Origin: Sporosarcina jiandibaonis
Lineage (GTDB): Bacteria > Bacillota > Bacilli > Bacillales_A > Planococcaceae
Assembly (NCBI RefSeq): GCF_013184495.1
Contig: NZ_JAAOIY010000006.1
Span: forward strand, 186,001 to 250,000
Reading direction: 5' to 3'
DNA: 64,000 bases
A model generated the notes under the pieces. It searched no databases. It was not told the origin of the DNA and saw nothing but the letters and a program-made list of their open reading frames with translations. The stretch's first letter is position 1. Every line of letters starts with the position of its first letter. The position numbers and the translations under genes were made by a program. This document shows, in pieces, positions 56,447 through 64,000 of the stretch.

Positions 56447-57991
56447 TTGGTGGATATCCTATCCATAGCAATTTTTGTCGGCGTAATTGGTCTTACGCTC
56501 GCTATTACATATTGGGCCGCGAAACAAACAACAACCGCAAGTGATTTTTATACTGCCGGAGGCTCTTTGACCGGGTGGCAAAACGGAATGGCCATTGCCG
56601 GAGATTATTTATCCGCGGCCTCATTCCTCGGAATTGCTGGAGCAATTTCCCTAAATGGGTTTGACGGTTTTTATTATAGTGTCGGTTGGTTAACAGCATA
56701 CTTAGTTGTTTTATTTCTAATCGCGGAACCGCTTCGTAACCTAGGAAAATATACAATGGCCGATATGATCGGTTCACGATTCCAAGCTAGAAAAATTCGC
56801 GGGGCGGCCGCATTAAATACAATCACGATTGTATTATTTTATATGCTTGCTCAACTTGTCGGTGCAGGCGCACTTATCAAATTGCTGTTAGGCATTGATT
56901 ATTGGATTTCAGTTTTAATCGTCGGTGTTATGATGACCGTGTATGTCCTATTTGGCGGAATGACAGCGACAAGTTGGGTACAAATTATTAAAGCCATTTT
57001 GCTAATGGCTGGAACCATTATTATATCTTTCCTTGTTCTCTTGAAATTCAACTTTAACTTTATTGGGATGTTTGATGCAATGAGAACCGCAACGCCACAC
57101 GGGGAAGCTTTTCTTCATTCGGGGGTCGTTTATAAAGATCCAATTGGGCTAATATCCGTCCTCATTGCACTCGTTTTAGGAACAGCCGGTTTACCGCATA
57201 TTTTAATGCGCTTCTTTACTGTTAAAGATGCAAAGACAGCGCGTTCCTCTGTCATCTATGCAGTTTGGATTATCGGGATATTTTATGTACTAACGATTTT
57301 CCTTGGATTCGGTGCTGCAAAATTTGTAGGTGCTGATGCAATTGTCGCTGAAAATGCTGCAGGTAATATGGCTGCACCGATGCTCGCCGGTGTGTTAGGC
57401 GGTGAACTCCTGGAGTCATTCGTTGCGGCGGTTGCGTTTGCAACGATTCTTGCAGTCGTAGCGGGTCTAGTATTGTCAGGTGCTTCAGCAATTGCGCATG
57501 ACATCTATGGAGAAATCATTAAGAAAGGAAAAGTGACGGAGAAACAGGCAGTAAACGCGGCCAGAATTGCGGCACTTAGCGTCTCTGTGGTCTCCATTCT
57601 TTTAGCACTCGGTTCCGAAAAACTTAATGTTGCGTTCCTAGTTTCTCTGGCCTTCTGTATTGCGGCCTCAGCAAACGTTCCAACGATTCTTTTTACAATC
57701 TACTGGAAACGGTTCAACACGACAGGAGCAGTTGCTTCCATGTTAACGGGGTTAATCGTCGCACTCGTTCTCGTTGCCATGAGCCCTAGTGTGGTGAATC
57801 CTGTAGAAGGCGCTGCATTTTTCGTAGGAAATCCAATTTTCCCATATACGAACCCTGCAATCGTATCTGTGCCAGCAGGATTTCTAGCGGCTATTATTGG
57901 TACATTAGTCTCTTCCAGAGGAAAAGATGAAGTCTATTATGCCGAAGTTAAATTTAAAGCTGAAACAGGTTATAGAGAACTCGGACGCTAA
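56447..57991 (+). CDS. Sodium:solute symporter, ActP-like (cation/acetate)
   Basis: A 514-residue SSS-family symporter with about 13 membrane helices. Diagnostic parts are SDFYTAGGSLTGWQNGMAIAGDYLSAASFLGIAGAI-like N-terminal sequence, the GTAGLPHILMRFFTV motif characteristic of ActP, and LSGASAIAHDIYG. It probably imports acetate or another short carboxylate with a cation. It starts at TTG 56447 (or GTG 56450) after AAAGGGGG. It is followed by a terminator and then by the cNMP-CBS-DUF294 gene, a pairing often seen for this transporter. Confidence 0.92.
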   Translation: MVDILSIAIFVGVIGLTLAITYWAAKQTTTASDFYTAGGSLTGWQNGMAIAGDYLSAASFLGIAGAISLNGFDGFYYSVGWLTAYLVVLFLIAEPLRNLGKYTMADMIGSRFQARKIRGAAALNTITIVLFYMLAQLVGAGALIKLLLGIDYWISVLIVGVMMTVYVLFGGMTATSWVQIIKAILLMAGTIIISFLVLLKFNFNFIGMFDAMRTATPHGEAFLHSGVVYKDPIGLISVLIALVLGTAGLPHILMRFFTVKDAKTARSSVIYAVWIIGIFYVLTIFLGFGAAKFVGADAIVAENAAGNMAAPMLAGVLGGELLESFVAAVAFATILAVVAGLVLSGASAIAHDIYGEIIKKGKVTEKQAVNAARIAALSVSVVSILLALGSEKLNVAFLVSLAFCIAASANVPTILFTIYWKRFNTTGAVASMLTGLIVALVLVAMSPSVVNPVEGAAFFVGNPIFPYTNPAIVSVPAGFLAAIIGTLVSSRGKDEVYYAEVKFKAETGYRELGR

Positions 57992-58026
57992 TTTCTTTAG
58001 GATAACTTATCAGTAGAAACAATAAT

Positions 58027-58060
58027 CCCCTTCCCTAACTAGTGTATAGGGAAGGGTTTT
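58027..58060 (+). terminator. Terminator after the ActP-like symporter gene
   Basis: CCCTTCCCT (58028-58036) pairs with AGGGAAGGG (58048-58056), followed by TTTT. Confidence 0.82.
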
Positions 58061-58088
58061 CAGTTTATGTTAAAGGTGGTCGTAAAAG

Positions 58089-60014
58089 ATGCTAGAAAGT
58101 GAACATCGCACACTTTATAAAAAGATCCATGACCAACCACTTTTTAAAGGGACTTCAAACGATGAATTTACAGGGTTAATCGCAGAATGCGAGCTGAAGT
58201 ATTTTCAAAGTTCCGAGAAAATCATTTACTTTAAAACAGCTGAAGAAGGATTATTTTTAATTTTAGAAGGTTCGGCGGAAGTATTCATAGAAAATAATAA
58301 GGGGCTTTCAGTACTTCTCGAAGTTCTTCAGGAGGGTGAAATGATTGGCTTTTCCCATATTGCCCATTACTTGGGTGAAACCGTTCACCCGCTTGATAAA
58401 CATCGTTTAGAGTTGGAAATTATGGAAGATTCCTTTGGCCTACAAATTCCCGCCTCAGTTATTAAAAAAAGATTACTTGACGATTCAGTTCGAGAATTTA
58501 TTTTAAGAAAAATGGCTATTCGTTTGGGAAATGTATATGCTTCCCTCGGTGAACAAGTGAAATTAGGAGACGAATGGGGAGAAAGTGAACCATTTGTCCG
58601 CCGTGCCCAAGATTTGATGAGCTCCCCGGCAATTACTATCCATATAGATGCCTCAGTAGAAGAGATAGCCAATTTGATGATTGAGCATTCAATCAGCTCG
58701 GTTATGGTCGTCGATGATGCTAATAAGCTGGTTGGTCTTGTGACAGAAAAAGACCTTGTCCAAAGAGTTATCGCCTCAGGGCGAACACTTCCTTTAAAAG
58801 CTCGGGATATCATGACAAAGAAACTGTATACTGTTTCTCAAAATGCCTACTATTACGAAGTGTTATCTACATTTTATAAATACGGCGTCAAACATTTACC
58901 TGTAGTGGAAGGTGAATCTCTCGTCGGTGTCTTAACATTCCATAACTTACTTTCTAAACGAGACCGGGGATCGATGGGCGTTTTAAATACAATTGAAATA
59001 TCTTCATACGGGGATTTACCTATCGTTAGAGAAGCGATCTATGATGTATTGTCGAATTTGATTCAAGACGAGATTTCAACGATTCATACCTTGGAGATTA
59101 TTACGCGGCTATACGATCGTCTTGCACGGCACTGCGTGAAATTAGCCGTGCAATCTCTGGAAAGCCAGGGGAAAGGATTGCCGCCTGTCCCCTTCTCTTG
59201 GTACCAGATGGGTAGTGGCGCCCGGGGAGAGCAATTTATGGTGACTGACCAAGATCACTTTCTCGTATACGCTGATTCGACAAATAAGAATGAGAGAAAA
59301 CGAAGCGATAAGTATTTTTCATTACTTGGCGAAGAAATAGTTAGGCATTTGGAGAAAGCGGGTTATGCCAGGTGTGCAGGAAAAATGATGTCCAACGAGG
59401 CAATATGGCGCGGCTCCCTTTCAGACTGGCAAAATCGCCTTCAAACGTGGGCGATAAAAGCGACTGATGAACATATCTTATTAGGTTACAACTTTTTATC
59501 TTTCCGATTTTTATATGGTCAATCGGCACTTAATGAACACTTTAAGAGGATGGTGCAAGACCAACTGAAAAGCTCTCAAACTTTTCTTTATTATATGGCG
59601 CTTAAAGAAAAAGATCATCCGGTCCCGCAATTCAATGAATCTTTCTTTTCCCTTTTCAGGGGGAAGGAAAAACGTGAGATGATTGATATTAAATTACATG
59701 CTTTATTCCCCTTACATCATTGTTTGCAAATATTAGGGGTGATTAAAAATGTCATGGGCGATAAACCTTTGCAGTTAATAGAAGGTCTCGTAGATAAAAA
59801 AGAATTATCAGCTGAATTTGCCGATGATATCCGACATGCCTACGAAGTGGCGCTTAGCGCAAGAATTCAAATGTCGTGGCAAAAACATCTGCGTGGCGAA
59901 AAGATTACAACCGAAATAAAATTCGCTTCAATTCGTAGATGGCAACGAGCTGAATTGAAAACGATGTTAGACACCGTTCACTCTTTACAGTCTCGCCTAT
60001 TGGCGAAATTATAG
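58089..60014 (+). CDS. Cyclic-nucleotide-binding/CBS/DUF294 nucleotidyltransferase-like protein
   Basis: A 641-residue multi-domain regulator: an N-terminal cNMP-binding domain (about 15-130, with EEGLFLILEGSAEVFI), a CBS pair (about 175-290, two blocks beginning MSSPAITIH and MTKKLYTV), a DUF294 nucleotidyltransferase-like domain (about 310-450, with GSGARGEQFMVTDQDHFLVY) and a helical DUF294 C-terminal domain. In the DUF294 motif the usual D-Q-D-N/H is kept. The protein probably senses nucleotides and controls the adjacent symporter or exonuclease by an unknown reaction such as nucleotidyl transfer; this is inference from domains and neighbours. Confidence 0.92.
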   Translation: MLESEHRTLYKKIHDQPLFKGTSNDEFTGLIAECELKYFQSSEKIIYFKTAEEGLFLILEGSAEVFIENNKGLSVLLEVLQEGEMIGFSHIAHYLGETVHPLDKHRLELEIMEDSFGLQIPASVIKKRLLDDSVREFILRKMAIRLGNVYASLGEQVKLGDEWGESEPFVRRAQDLMSSPAITIHIDASVEEIANLMIEHSISSVMVVDDANKLVGLVTEKDLVQRVIASGRTLPLKARDIMTKKLYTVSQNAYYYEVLSTFYKYGVKHLPVVEGESLVGVLTFHNLLSKRDRGSMGVLNTIEISSYGDLPIVREAIYDVLSNLIQDEISTIHTLEIITRLYDRLARHCVKLAVQSLESQGKGLPPVPFSWYQMGSGARGEQFMVTDQDHFLVYADSTNKNERKRSDKYFSLLGEEIVRHLEKAGYARCAGKMMSNEAIWRGSLSDWQNRLQTWAIKATDEHILLGYNFLSFRFLYGQSALNEHFKRMVQDQLKSSQTFLYYMALKEKDHPVPQFNESFFSLFRGKEKREMIDIKLHALFPLHHCLQILGVIKNVMGDKPLQLIEGLVDKKELSAEFADDIRHAYEVALSARIQMSWQKHLRGEKITTEIKFASIRRWQRAELKTMLDTVHSLQSRLLAKL

Positions 60015-60046
60015 CATAGACAATCTGCAGCTAAGGAGGAAGGTGC

Positions 60047-60712
60047 ATGTTCGGGAGAAGAAAACGATTATCATATAATTTAGGTCAATCATTACAGTTA
60101 GACACGAAACTCCAAGATATGTCTTTTACTGTTTTCGACACTGAAACGACGGGTTTTTCAATTTGTACGGATGATCGAATGATTGAAATTGGCGCCGTCC
60201 ATGTAGAACACTTACAAGTTACAGATCGAACATTCCAAACATTCGTGAATCCGGCCCGAGACATACCTAAACTTATCACCAAACTAACTTCAATTGAACA
60301 GCAACATGTCGAAAATGCCCCATCAGCCCTTAATGCAATAAAATCTTTTTTCCAGTTTGTTGAAGACAATCACAGTTGGGGGTGGGTTGGGCATCACCTG
60401 AATTTTGACAGACACGTGATTACTCAGGAAGTACAACGGGCTAAATATTCATACAAAGAACCTTCAACCTTTGATACGGTTGATTTAATTGATTATTTAA
60501 TACCTGCCTGCAATCGACGTGACTTAGAAGAGTACGCGTACATTTTCGGTACACAAACATTCGAACGTCATCGGGCACTAGGCGATGCATTGACAACAGC
60601 ACACTTATTTGTCGAACTACTAAAGCGACTTGAACAACAAGGTATTACAACATTATCCCACTTACTACGATTAAAGAATGACAAGATACAGCGAAAAATA
60701 ACGATGTTTTAA
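60047..60712 (+). CDS. DnaQ-like 3'-5' exonuclease
   Basis: A 221-residue DEDDh exonuclease-fold protein. ExoI motif FDTETTGF has Asp31 and Glu33; ExoII is in GHHLNFDRHVI; ExoIII is in ERHRALGDALTTAHLF with the general-base His and Asp. It resembles the epsilon-type exonuclease domain but is not fused to a polymerase. It follows the DUF294 gene by 32 bases with an AAGGAGG site, so they share a transcript. Partner or substrate is unknown; it may act on DNA or on nucleotides. Confidence 0.9.
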   Translation: MFGRRKRLSYNLGQSLQLDTKLQDMSFTVFDTETTGFSICTDDRMIEIGAVHVEHLQVTDRTFQTFVNPARDIPKLITKLTSIEQQHVENAPSALNAIKSFFQFVEDNHSWGWVGHHLNFDRHVITQEVQRAKYSYKEPSTFDTVDLIDYLIPACNRRDLEEYAYIFGTQTFERHRALGDALTTAHLFVELLKRLEQQGITTLSHLLRLKNDKIQRKITMF

Positions 60713-60786
60713 TTTCCCCAGTATGATAAAAACAGTTAAATTAATTCAAGACTTTTTTAGAGCAGCATCAAACGGCATTGATTTCA

Positions 60787-60827
60787 TTAAAAAAGGTTAC
60801 TTCCGCAACAGAAGTAACCTTTTCTAA
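60787..60827 (+). terminator. Bidirectional terminator between exonuclease and MMPL genes
   Basis: AAAAGGTTACTTC (60791-60803) pairs with GAAGTAACCTTTT (60811-60823) around CGCAACA, with A/T tracts on both sides. Confidence 0.92.
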
Positions 60828-62930
60828 TTAATTTATTTTTTTTGGCCAAAAACTCCATTTACCAAGCAATATCAAAATTGCTGGAATGAGCAAAGGACGT
60901 ACGATAAACGTGTCGATCAAAATACCAAGCGCCATCATAAATCCAAATAATTTAAGTTCATCAATCGGCATCGTCGTTAACACGAGGAATGTTGCCGCAA
61001 GAATTATTCCTGCTGAACTAATGACTCCTCCAGTCTTTTCAAGCCCCCTGCGAACCGCATCCTCGAATGGCAATGATTTCATTTCTTCACGAATACGAGC
61101 AATAAGCATAATCGAATAGTCGACTCCCAATGCTACAAGGAAAACAAACGTATAGAGCGGAATTCGATAACCAATCGCTTCAAGCCCTAAAAACTTATCA
61201 AATAGAAATAGTGATAACCCAAGTGTTGCAGCGTACGATAACAAAATCGTTCCAATCATATAGATTGGCGCAATAATTGACCTTGTTTGCAATCCTAGCA
61301 TAATCGTTATCAGGATTGTCATTGAAATCATGATAAACCATGTATCCCGATCACTGATATCACGCAAATCAGCGTTCTTAGCGCTTTCACCTGCAATATA
61401 GATATCTGTATCGACAATTCCAGCCTCTTTCATAATTGTCTGGCCTTCATCACGAAGTTCTAGTACTGTCTCAAAAGCTTCAGGACCATAAGGATTTCCT
61501 TTAAAAGTGACTGAGAACTTCGCACTTTTTCCGTCTTCTGATAGCGGATTACCTTGTGCAGTCACACTTTCAACTTCACTTTTCTCTTCAATTTTTCTAA
61601 TAGCCGCTTGAAGTTCTTCCATTTTAAGTTCTCGTTCCGATACAAACAATAACGTGCCAGGTGCAAGACTGCCAGCAGAGAACGAATCTACAAGTCTTTC
61701 ATAACCGACACGGGAAGATAAATCTTCGGGGAATGATTCGAGCAAATCATACGACTCTTCCATATTCTTTACATTCCCTGCCCCGAGTAAGAGCAATAAC
61801 GTGATCGGAATCAAAAATAAAACAGGACGTTTCGTAACTTTCCCCGCAACTTTACCCCAAAACGTTTTCTTTTCAATCGTTTCTTCTCCGAACTTTGGAA
61901 TGACAGGCCAAAATGCTTTTCGACCAATTAATGCAAATAATGCCGGGAGCAATGTCAATCCCGCGATTAGCATCACACCCGCTGCAATCGCAAAAACAGG
62001 CGCAAAATTGCGATATGGTTCATAAAGTGCAAAGAACAATGTCGAAACGCCAAGAACAATCGTGCTTCCGCTGAAAAAGATTGGCTCCTTCACATGACGC
62101 ATGGTCTCCCGCATGGCTGCGTCTGTCGATTCATGAATTCTTAACTCTTCCCGGTATCGTGAAAAGATCAGCAACGAATAATCTGTCACTACAGCAAACA
62201 GCAATATCGTCATAATCGATAGTGCCTGACTTTCCGCTGTAAATAAGCCTGCTTGAGCCGATAAACCAATTAGCCGATCCACAACCGTATAAGCAACTGC
62301 AGCCCCCACGAGCGGGATTAAGGTTAACAAAGGGGAGCGGTAAATAACGAGTAACAATACCAAGATAAGCCCAACAGTTGACAATAAAAGAACAATATCT
62401 GCACGACTAAACAACTCGATTGCATCAGATGCGATAGCCCCCGGACCCGTCCAGGAGACTTCAATACTTTTATCAATTTTCGGATTAACGCTTTCTTTCA
62501 TCGCACTCACTAAGTCGTGTAATTCATTGTCATCTAAATCTTTTTGTAAAGTGAGAGGGACGAAAAATGTTTTTTCATTTTTAGAAAGAAAATTTCTTTG
62601 TATTTCTGGATTCACTTTTGATAATGGGAGACTTTCTAACTCATCAAACTTTAGACCTTCAAGTGTTTGAGCGAACGTTTGAATTTCTTCGTCCGTTATT
62701 CCTTCCTCTTTATGAAACACAGCGAAAATCGGTATTCCGCCATCTTGTGGGAAATGTTTTTCTAGTTGACGATCCGCTATTATTGACTCCATATCTGCTG
62801 GCAATCCAGCATCTTTATTTGCTTGCACAAACTCTTTTCCACCCGGAGCGAGTCCCGACAAAATAACAGTTAGAGCAATCCAAATTCCAACAGATAACCA
62901 CCACAGTCTTTTTTCCTTCAATTTAGTCAT
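60828..62930 (-). CDS. MMPL-family RND transporter (YdfJ-like)
   Basis: A 700-residue RND-superfamily permease with twelve predicted helices in two repeats. Each half has a large extracytoplasmic loop after the first helix and a five-helix block. The proton-relay motifs are VTDYSLLIFSRYREEL (first half) and GVDYSIMLIARIREEM (second half), each with Asp-Tyr in helix 4. MMPL proteins export lipids, antimicrobials or peptides; the substrate is unknown. Its ATG overlaps the stop of the upstream four-helix membrane protein by one base (TAATG). Confidence 0.92.
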   Translation of the reverse strand: MTKLKEKRLWWLSVGIWIALTVILSGLAPGGKEFVQANKDAGLPADMESIIADRQLEKHFPQDGGIPIFAVFHKEEGITDEEIQTFAQTLEGLKFDELESLPLSKVNPEIQRNFLSKNEKTFFVPLTLQKDLDDNELHDLVSAMKESVNPKIDKSIEVSWTGPGAIASDAIELFSRADIVLLLSTVGLILVLLLVIYRSPLLTLIPLVGAAVAYTVVDRLIGLSAQAGLFTAESQALSIMTILLFAVVTDYSLLIFSRYREELRIHESTDAAMRETMRHVKEPIFFSGSTIVLGVSTLFFALYEPYRNFAPVFAIAAGVMLIAGLTLLPALFALIGRKAFWPVIPKFGEETIEKKTFWGKVAGKVTKRPVLFLIPITLLLLLGAGNVKNMEESYDLLESFPEDLSSRVGYERLVDSFSAGSLAPGTLLFVSERELKMEELQAAIRKIEEKSEVESVTAQGNPLSEDGKSAKFSVTFKGNPYGPEAFETVLELRDEGQTIMKEAGIVDTDIYIAGESAKNADLRDISDRDTWFIMISMTILITIMLGLQTRSIIAPIYMIGTILLSYAATLGLSLFLFDKFLGLEAIGYRIPLYTFVFLVALGVDYSIMLIARIREEMKSLPFEDAVRRGLEKTGGVISSAGIILAATFLVLTTMPIDELKLFGFMMALGILIDTFIVRPLLIPAILILLGKWSFWPKKIN

Positions 62931-63328
62931 TATCGCTTTCCATCTTTTTCAGCAAGAAATGTGACAACGACAAATAATGCAAAGCTGACAAGCAGGATTG
63001 TTCCACCAACGATATATAGTATGAGCGAAAATGTTTCATTCACATTAAATGGCTTTAAAAACTGTAACCACATACCAGCTGAAAGACCAGTCGCACCAAT
63101 AATTGCTGTCCATCCTTGTGCTGCGATTAATTTATCCGCGCGAACTTTAAAAACTTTATAGAATACGCCCCACGCGAACATGGATAACCAACCGACCAAA
63201 AGAATATGCGCGTGAATCGGTCGAAACGCATACGATCCCGCCCCCGCCATATGTGACCCGAATACCGTTCCGATCAAACCAAAAATCGCTGCTATGCGAA
63301 TAAGTCGCAAACTCCATTTTTCCTGCAT
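62930..63328 (-). CDS. Small four-helix membrane protein with oxidase-like HAH motif
   Basis: A 132-residue protein with four transmembrane helices. The motif FRPIHAHILLVGWLSMFAWGVFYK (written here only in part: RPIHAHILLVGW) resembles the heme-ligand region of heme-copper oxidase/NO reductase subunit I and NnrS-like proteins. The rest of subunit I is missing, so it is not an oxidase by itself. It may bind heme or simply share the fold. It is translationally coupled to the MMPL gene. Function unknown. Confidence 0.7.
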   Translation of the reverse strand: MQEKWSLRLIRIAAIFGLIGTVFGSHMAGAGSYAFRPIHAHILLVGWLSMFAWGVFYKVFKVRADKLIAAQGWTAIIGATGLSAGMWLQFLKPFNVNETFSLILYIVGGTILLVSFALFVVVTFLAEKDGKR

Positions 63329-63403
63329 ACCAATTTCCTCCTATGTTGTTTATGTTATACCTTTATCTTAAACATCCAACATGAACGGAAGATTAACTAG
63401 AAA

Positions 63404-64000
63404 TTATAATTTGGGCAATGTGACAATAAAGGTTGTTCCTTTAACTTCGTTACTGACGACGCGAATAGTTCCTTCGTGAAATTTTACAACTTGCTGCACG
63501 ATTGCTAGACCCAAGCCGGTTCCGCTAATCGTTCTTGAATGATCCGCCCTATAAAAACGGTCAAATATACGTTCTTGTTCATGCTCCTTAATCCCAATCC
63601 CGTTATCCCGCACCTCAATGACAACGTCTTTCTCATTTTCCACTAAACTAATTTCCACAGTTCCTTCCTCAGGAGTATATTTTAAAGCGTTGGAAAATAA
63701 ATTTTCCCATACTTTTTCAAGGAAGGCTGGATCACCTTTGAAGTCAACAACAGCCATATCCATGGACAAAGTCATATTCTTCTCTTCCAACAACCATCTA
63801 AATTTACGTATCGTCTCCTTCAACTGTTTATCCAAACTGAAAGTCTTTAACGTAAGCGGGGTTGAAAGCTGATCGAGCGACGTCAATAAGAGCAACTGTT
63901 TCGTCAAGGAAGAGAGCCTTTCTGTTTCAGATTGAATGACAGATGCATAATTCTTACGTTCCTCAATGCTGAGGTTTTCATCAAGAAGCAGCTCTGAATA
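63404..64000 (-). CDS. Sensor histidine kinase, C-terminal part (cut by window edge)
   Basis: The reading frame is open to the end of the window, so the start lies beyond 64000. The visible part has the end of the dimerisation helices (YSELLLDENLSIEERK... ETERLSSLTKQLLLL) and a full HATPase domain: N-box LFSNALKYTPEEG, G1 DNGIGI, F-box FDRFYRADHSR and G2 GTGLGLAIVQQVV. The phosphorylated His and all sensing domains are outside the window. An internal ATG at 63907 would be a wrong start. A response regulator gene would be expected upstream, outside the view. Confidence 0.93.
   Translation of the reverse strand, partial: YSELLLDENLSIEERKNYASVIQSETERLSSLTKQLLLLTSLDQLSTPLTLKTFSLDKQLKETIRKFRWLLEEKNMTLSMDMAVVDFKGDPAFLEKVWENLFSNALKYTPEEGTVEISLVENEKDVVIEVRDNGIGIKEHEQERIFDRFYRADHSRTISGTGLGLAIVQQVVKFHEGTIRVVSNEVKGTTFIVTLPKL

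Overview
The window looks like chromosomal DNA of a low-G+C, endospore-forming Bacillota of the order Bacillales. The evidence is AGGAGG-type ribosome binding sites, a Yuk/Yue-type ESX (type VII) secretion operon, a spore photoproduct lyase, a DUF3231 protein, a T-box-controlled prolyl-tRNA synthetase, PerR- and CsoR-style regulation and a ykoFEDC thiamine-precursor operon. A Planococcaceae member such as Sporosarcina is my best guess, but this rests on overall gene content and not on any computed comparison. No rRNA, tRNA, CRISPR array or prophage was recognised.

Layout. 0-12.9 kb (minus strand): a complete type VII secretion operon read as esxA, esaA, essA, esaB, essB, essC. It is followed by an LXG effector module: a YwqH-like partner, a small YwqI/TIGR04197-like partner, and an LXG protein whose C-terminus is a glycine-zipper membrane segment. 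13.3-20 kb: alanyl-tRNA editing protein, T-box-regulated short-form ProRS, a DUF3231 protein, a cyclase-family hydrolase, Zwf and a PhnA/YjdM-like protein. 20-24.5 kb (plus): an acetyltransferase, then an apparent operon of alpha/beta hydrolase, two-subunit CoA-transferase and muconate cycloisomerase, which resembles a partial beta-ketoadipate pathway. 24.5-28.5 kb (minus): a LacI-family regulator with twin operators controlling ribokinase and two nucleoside hydrolases. 28.6-31.8 kb (minus): csoR-copZ-copA copper efflux. 31.9-36.7 kb: an MFS transporter, a small membrane-anchored protein, and serA-serC. 36.7-40.2 kb: ahpC-ahpF with a PerR box, and an azoreductase with a palindromic operator.

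40.4-45 kb is the most disturbed part. An intact yiaA/B-type membrane gene and a degenerate copy of its 3' end (with a matching terminator) flank a frameshifted solitary tnpB element, a small two-helix membrane protein and a MocR-type regulator. 45-51.9 kb: a luciferase-like oxidoreductase, a DsbA/FrnE-like protein, SplB, a TopB-type topoisomerase, an acetamidase/formamidase and a YcxB-like protein. 52-55.7 kb: a TPP riboswitch and ykoF-ykoE-ykoD-ykoC (uptake of hydroxymethylpyrimidine-type thiamine precursors). 56-60.7 kb: a DUF485 protein, an ActP-like acetate/solute symporter, a cNMP-CBS-DUF294 signalling protein and a DnaQ-like exonuclease. 60.8-64 kb (minus): an MMPL transporter, a four-helix membrane protein with a heme-copper-oxidase-like HAH motif, and the C-terminal part of a sensor histidine kinase cut by the window edge.

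The region is mostly ordinary core and accessory metabolism. The parts that most deserve follow-up are the glycine-zipper LXG effector, the truncated catechol-ortho-pathway operon, the twin-operator nucleoside salvage operon, and the yiaA duplication around the tnpB/MocR segment.
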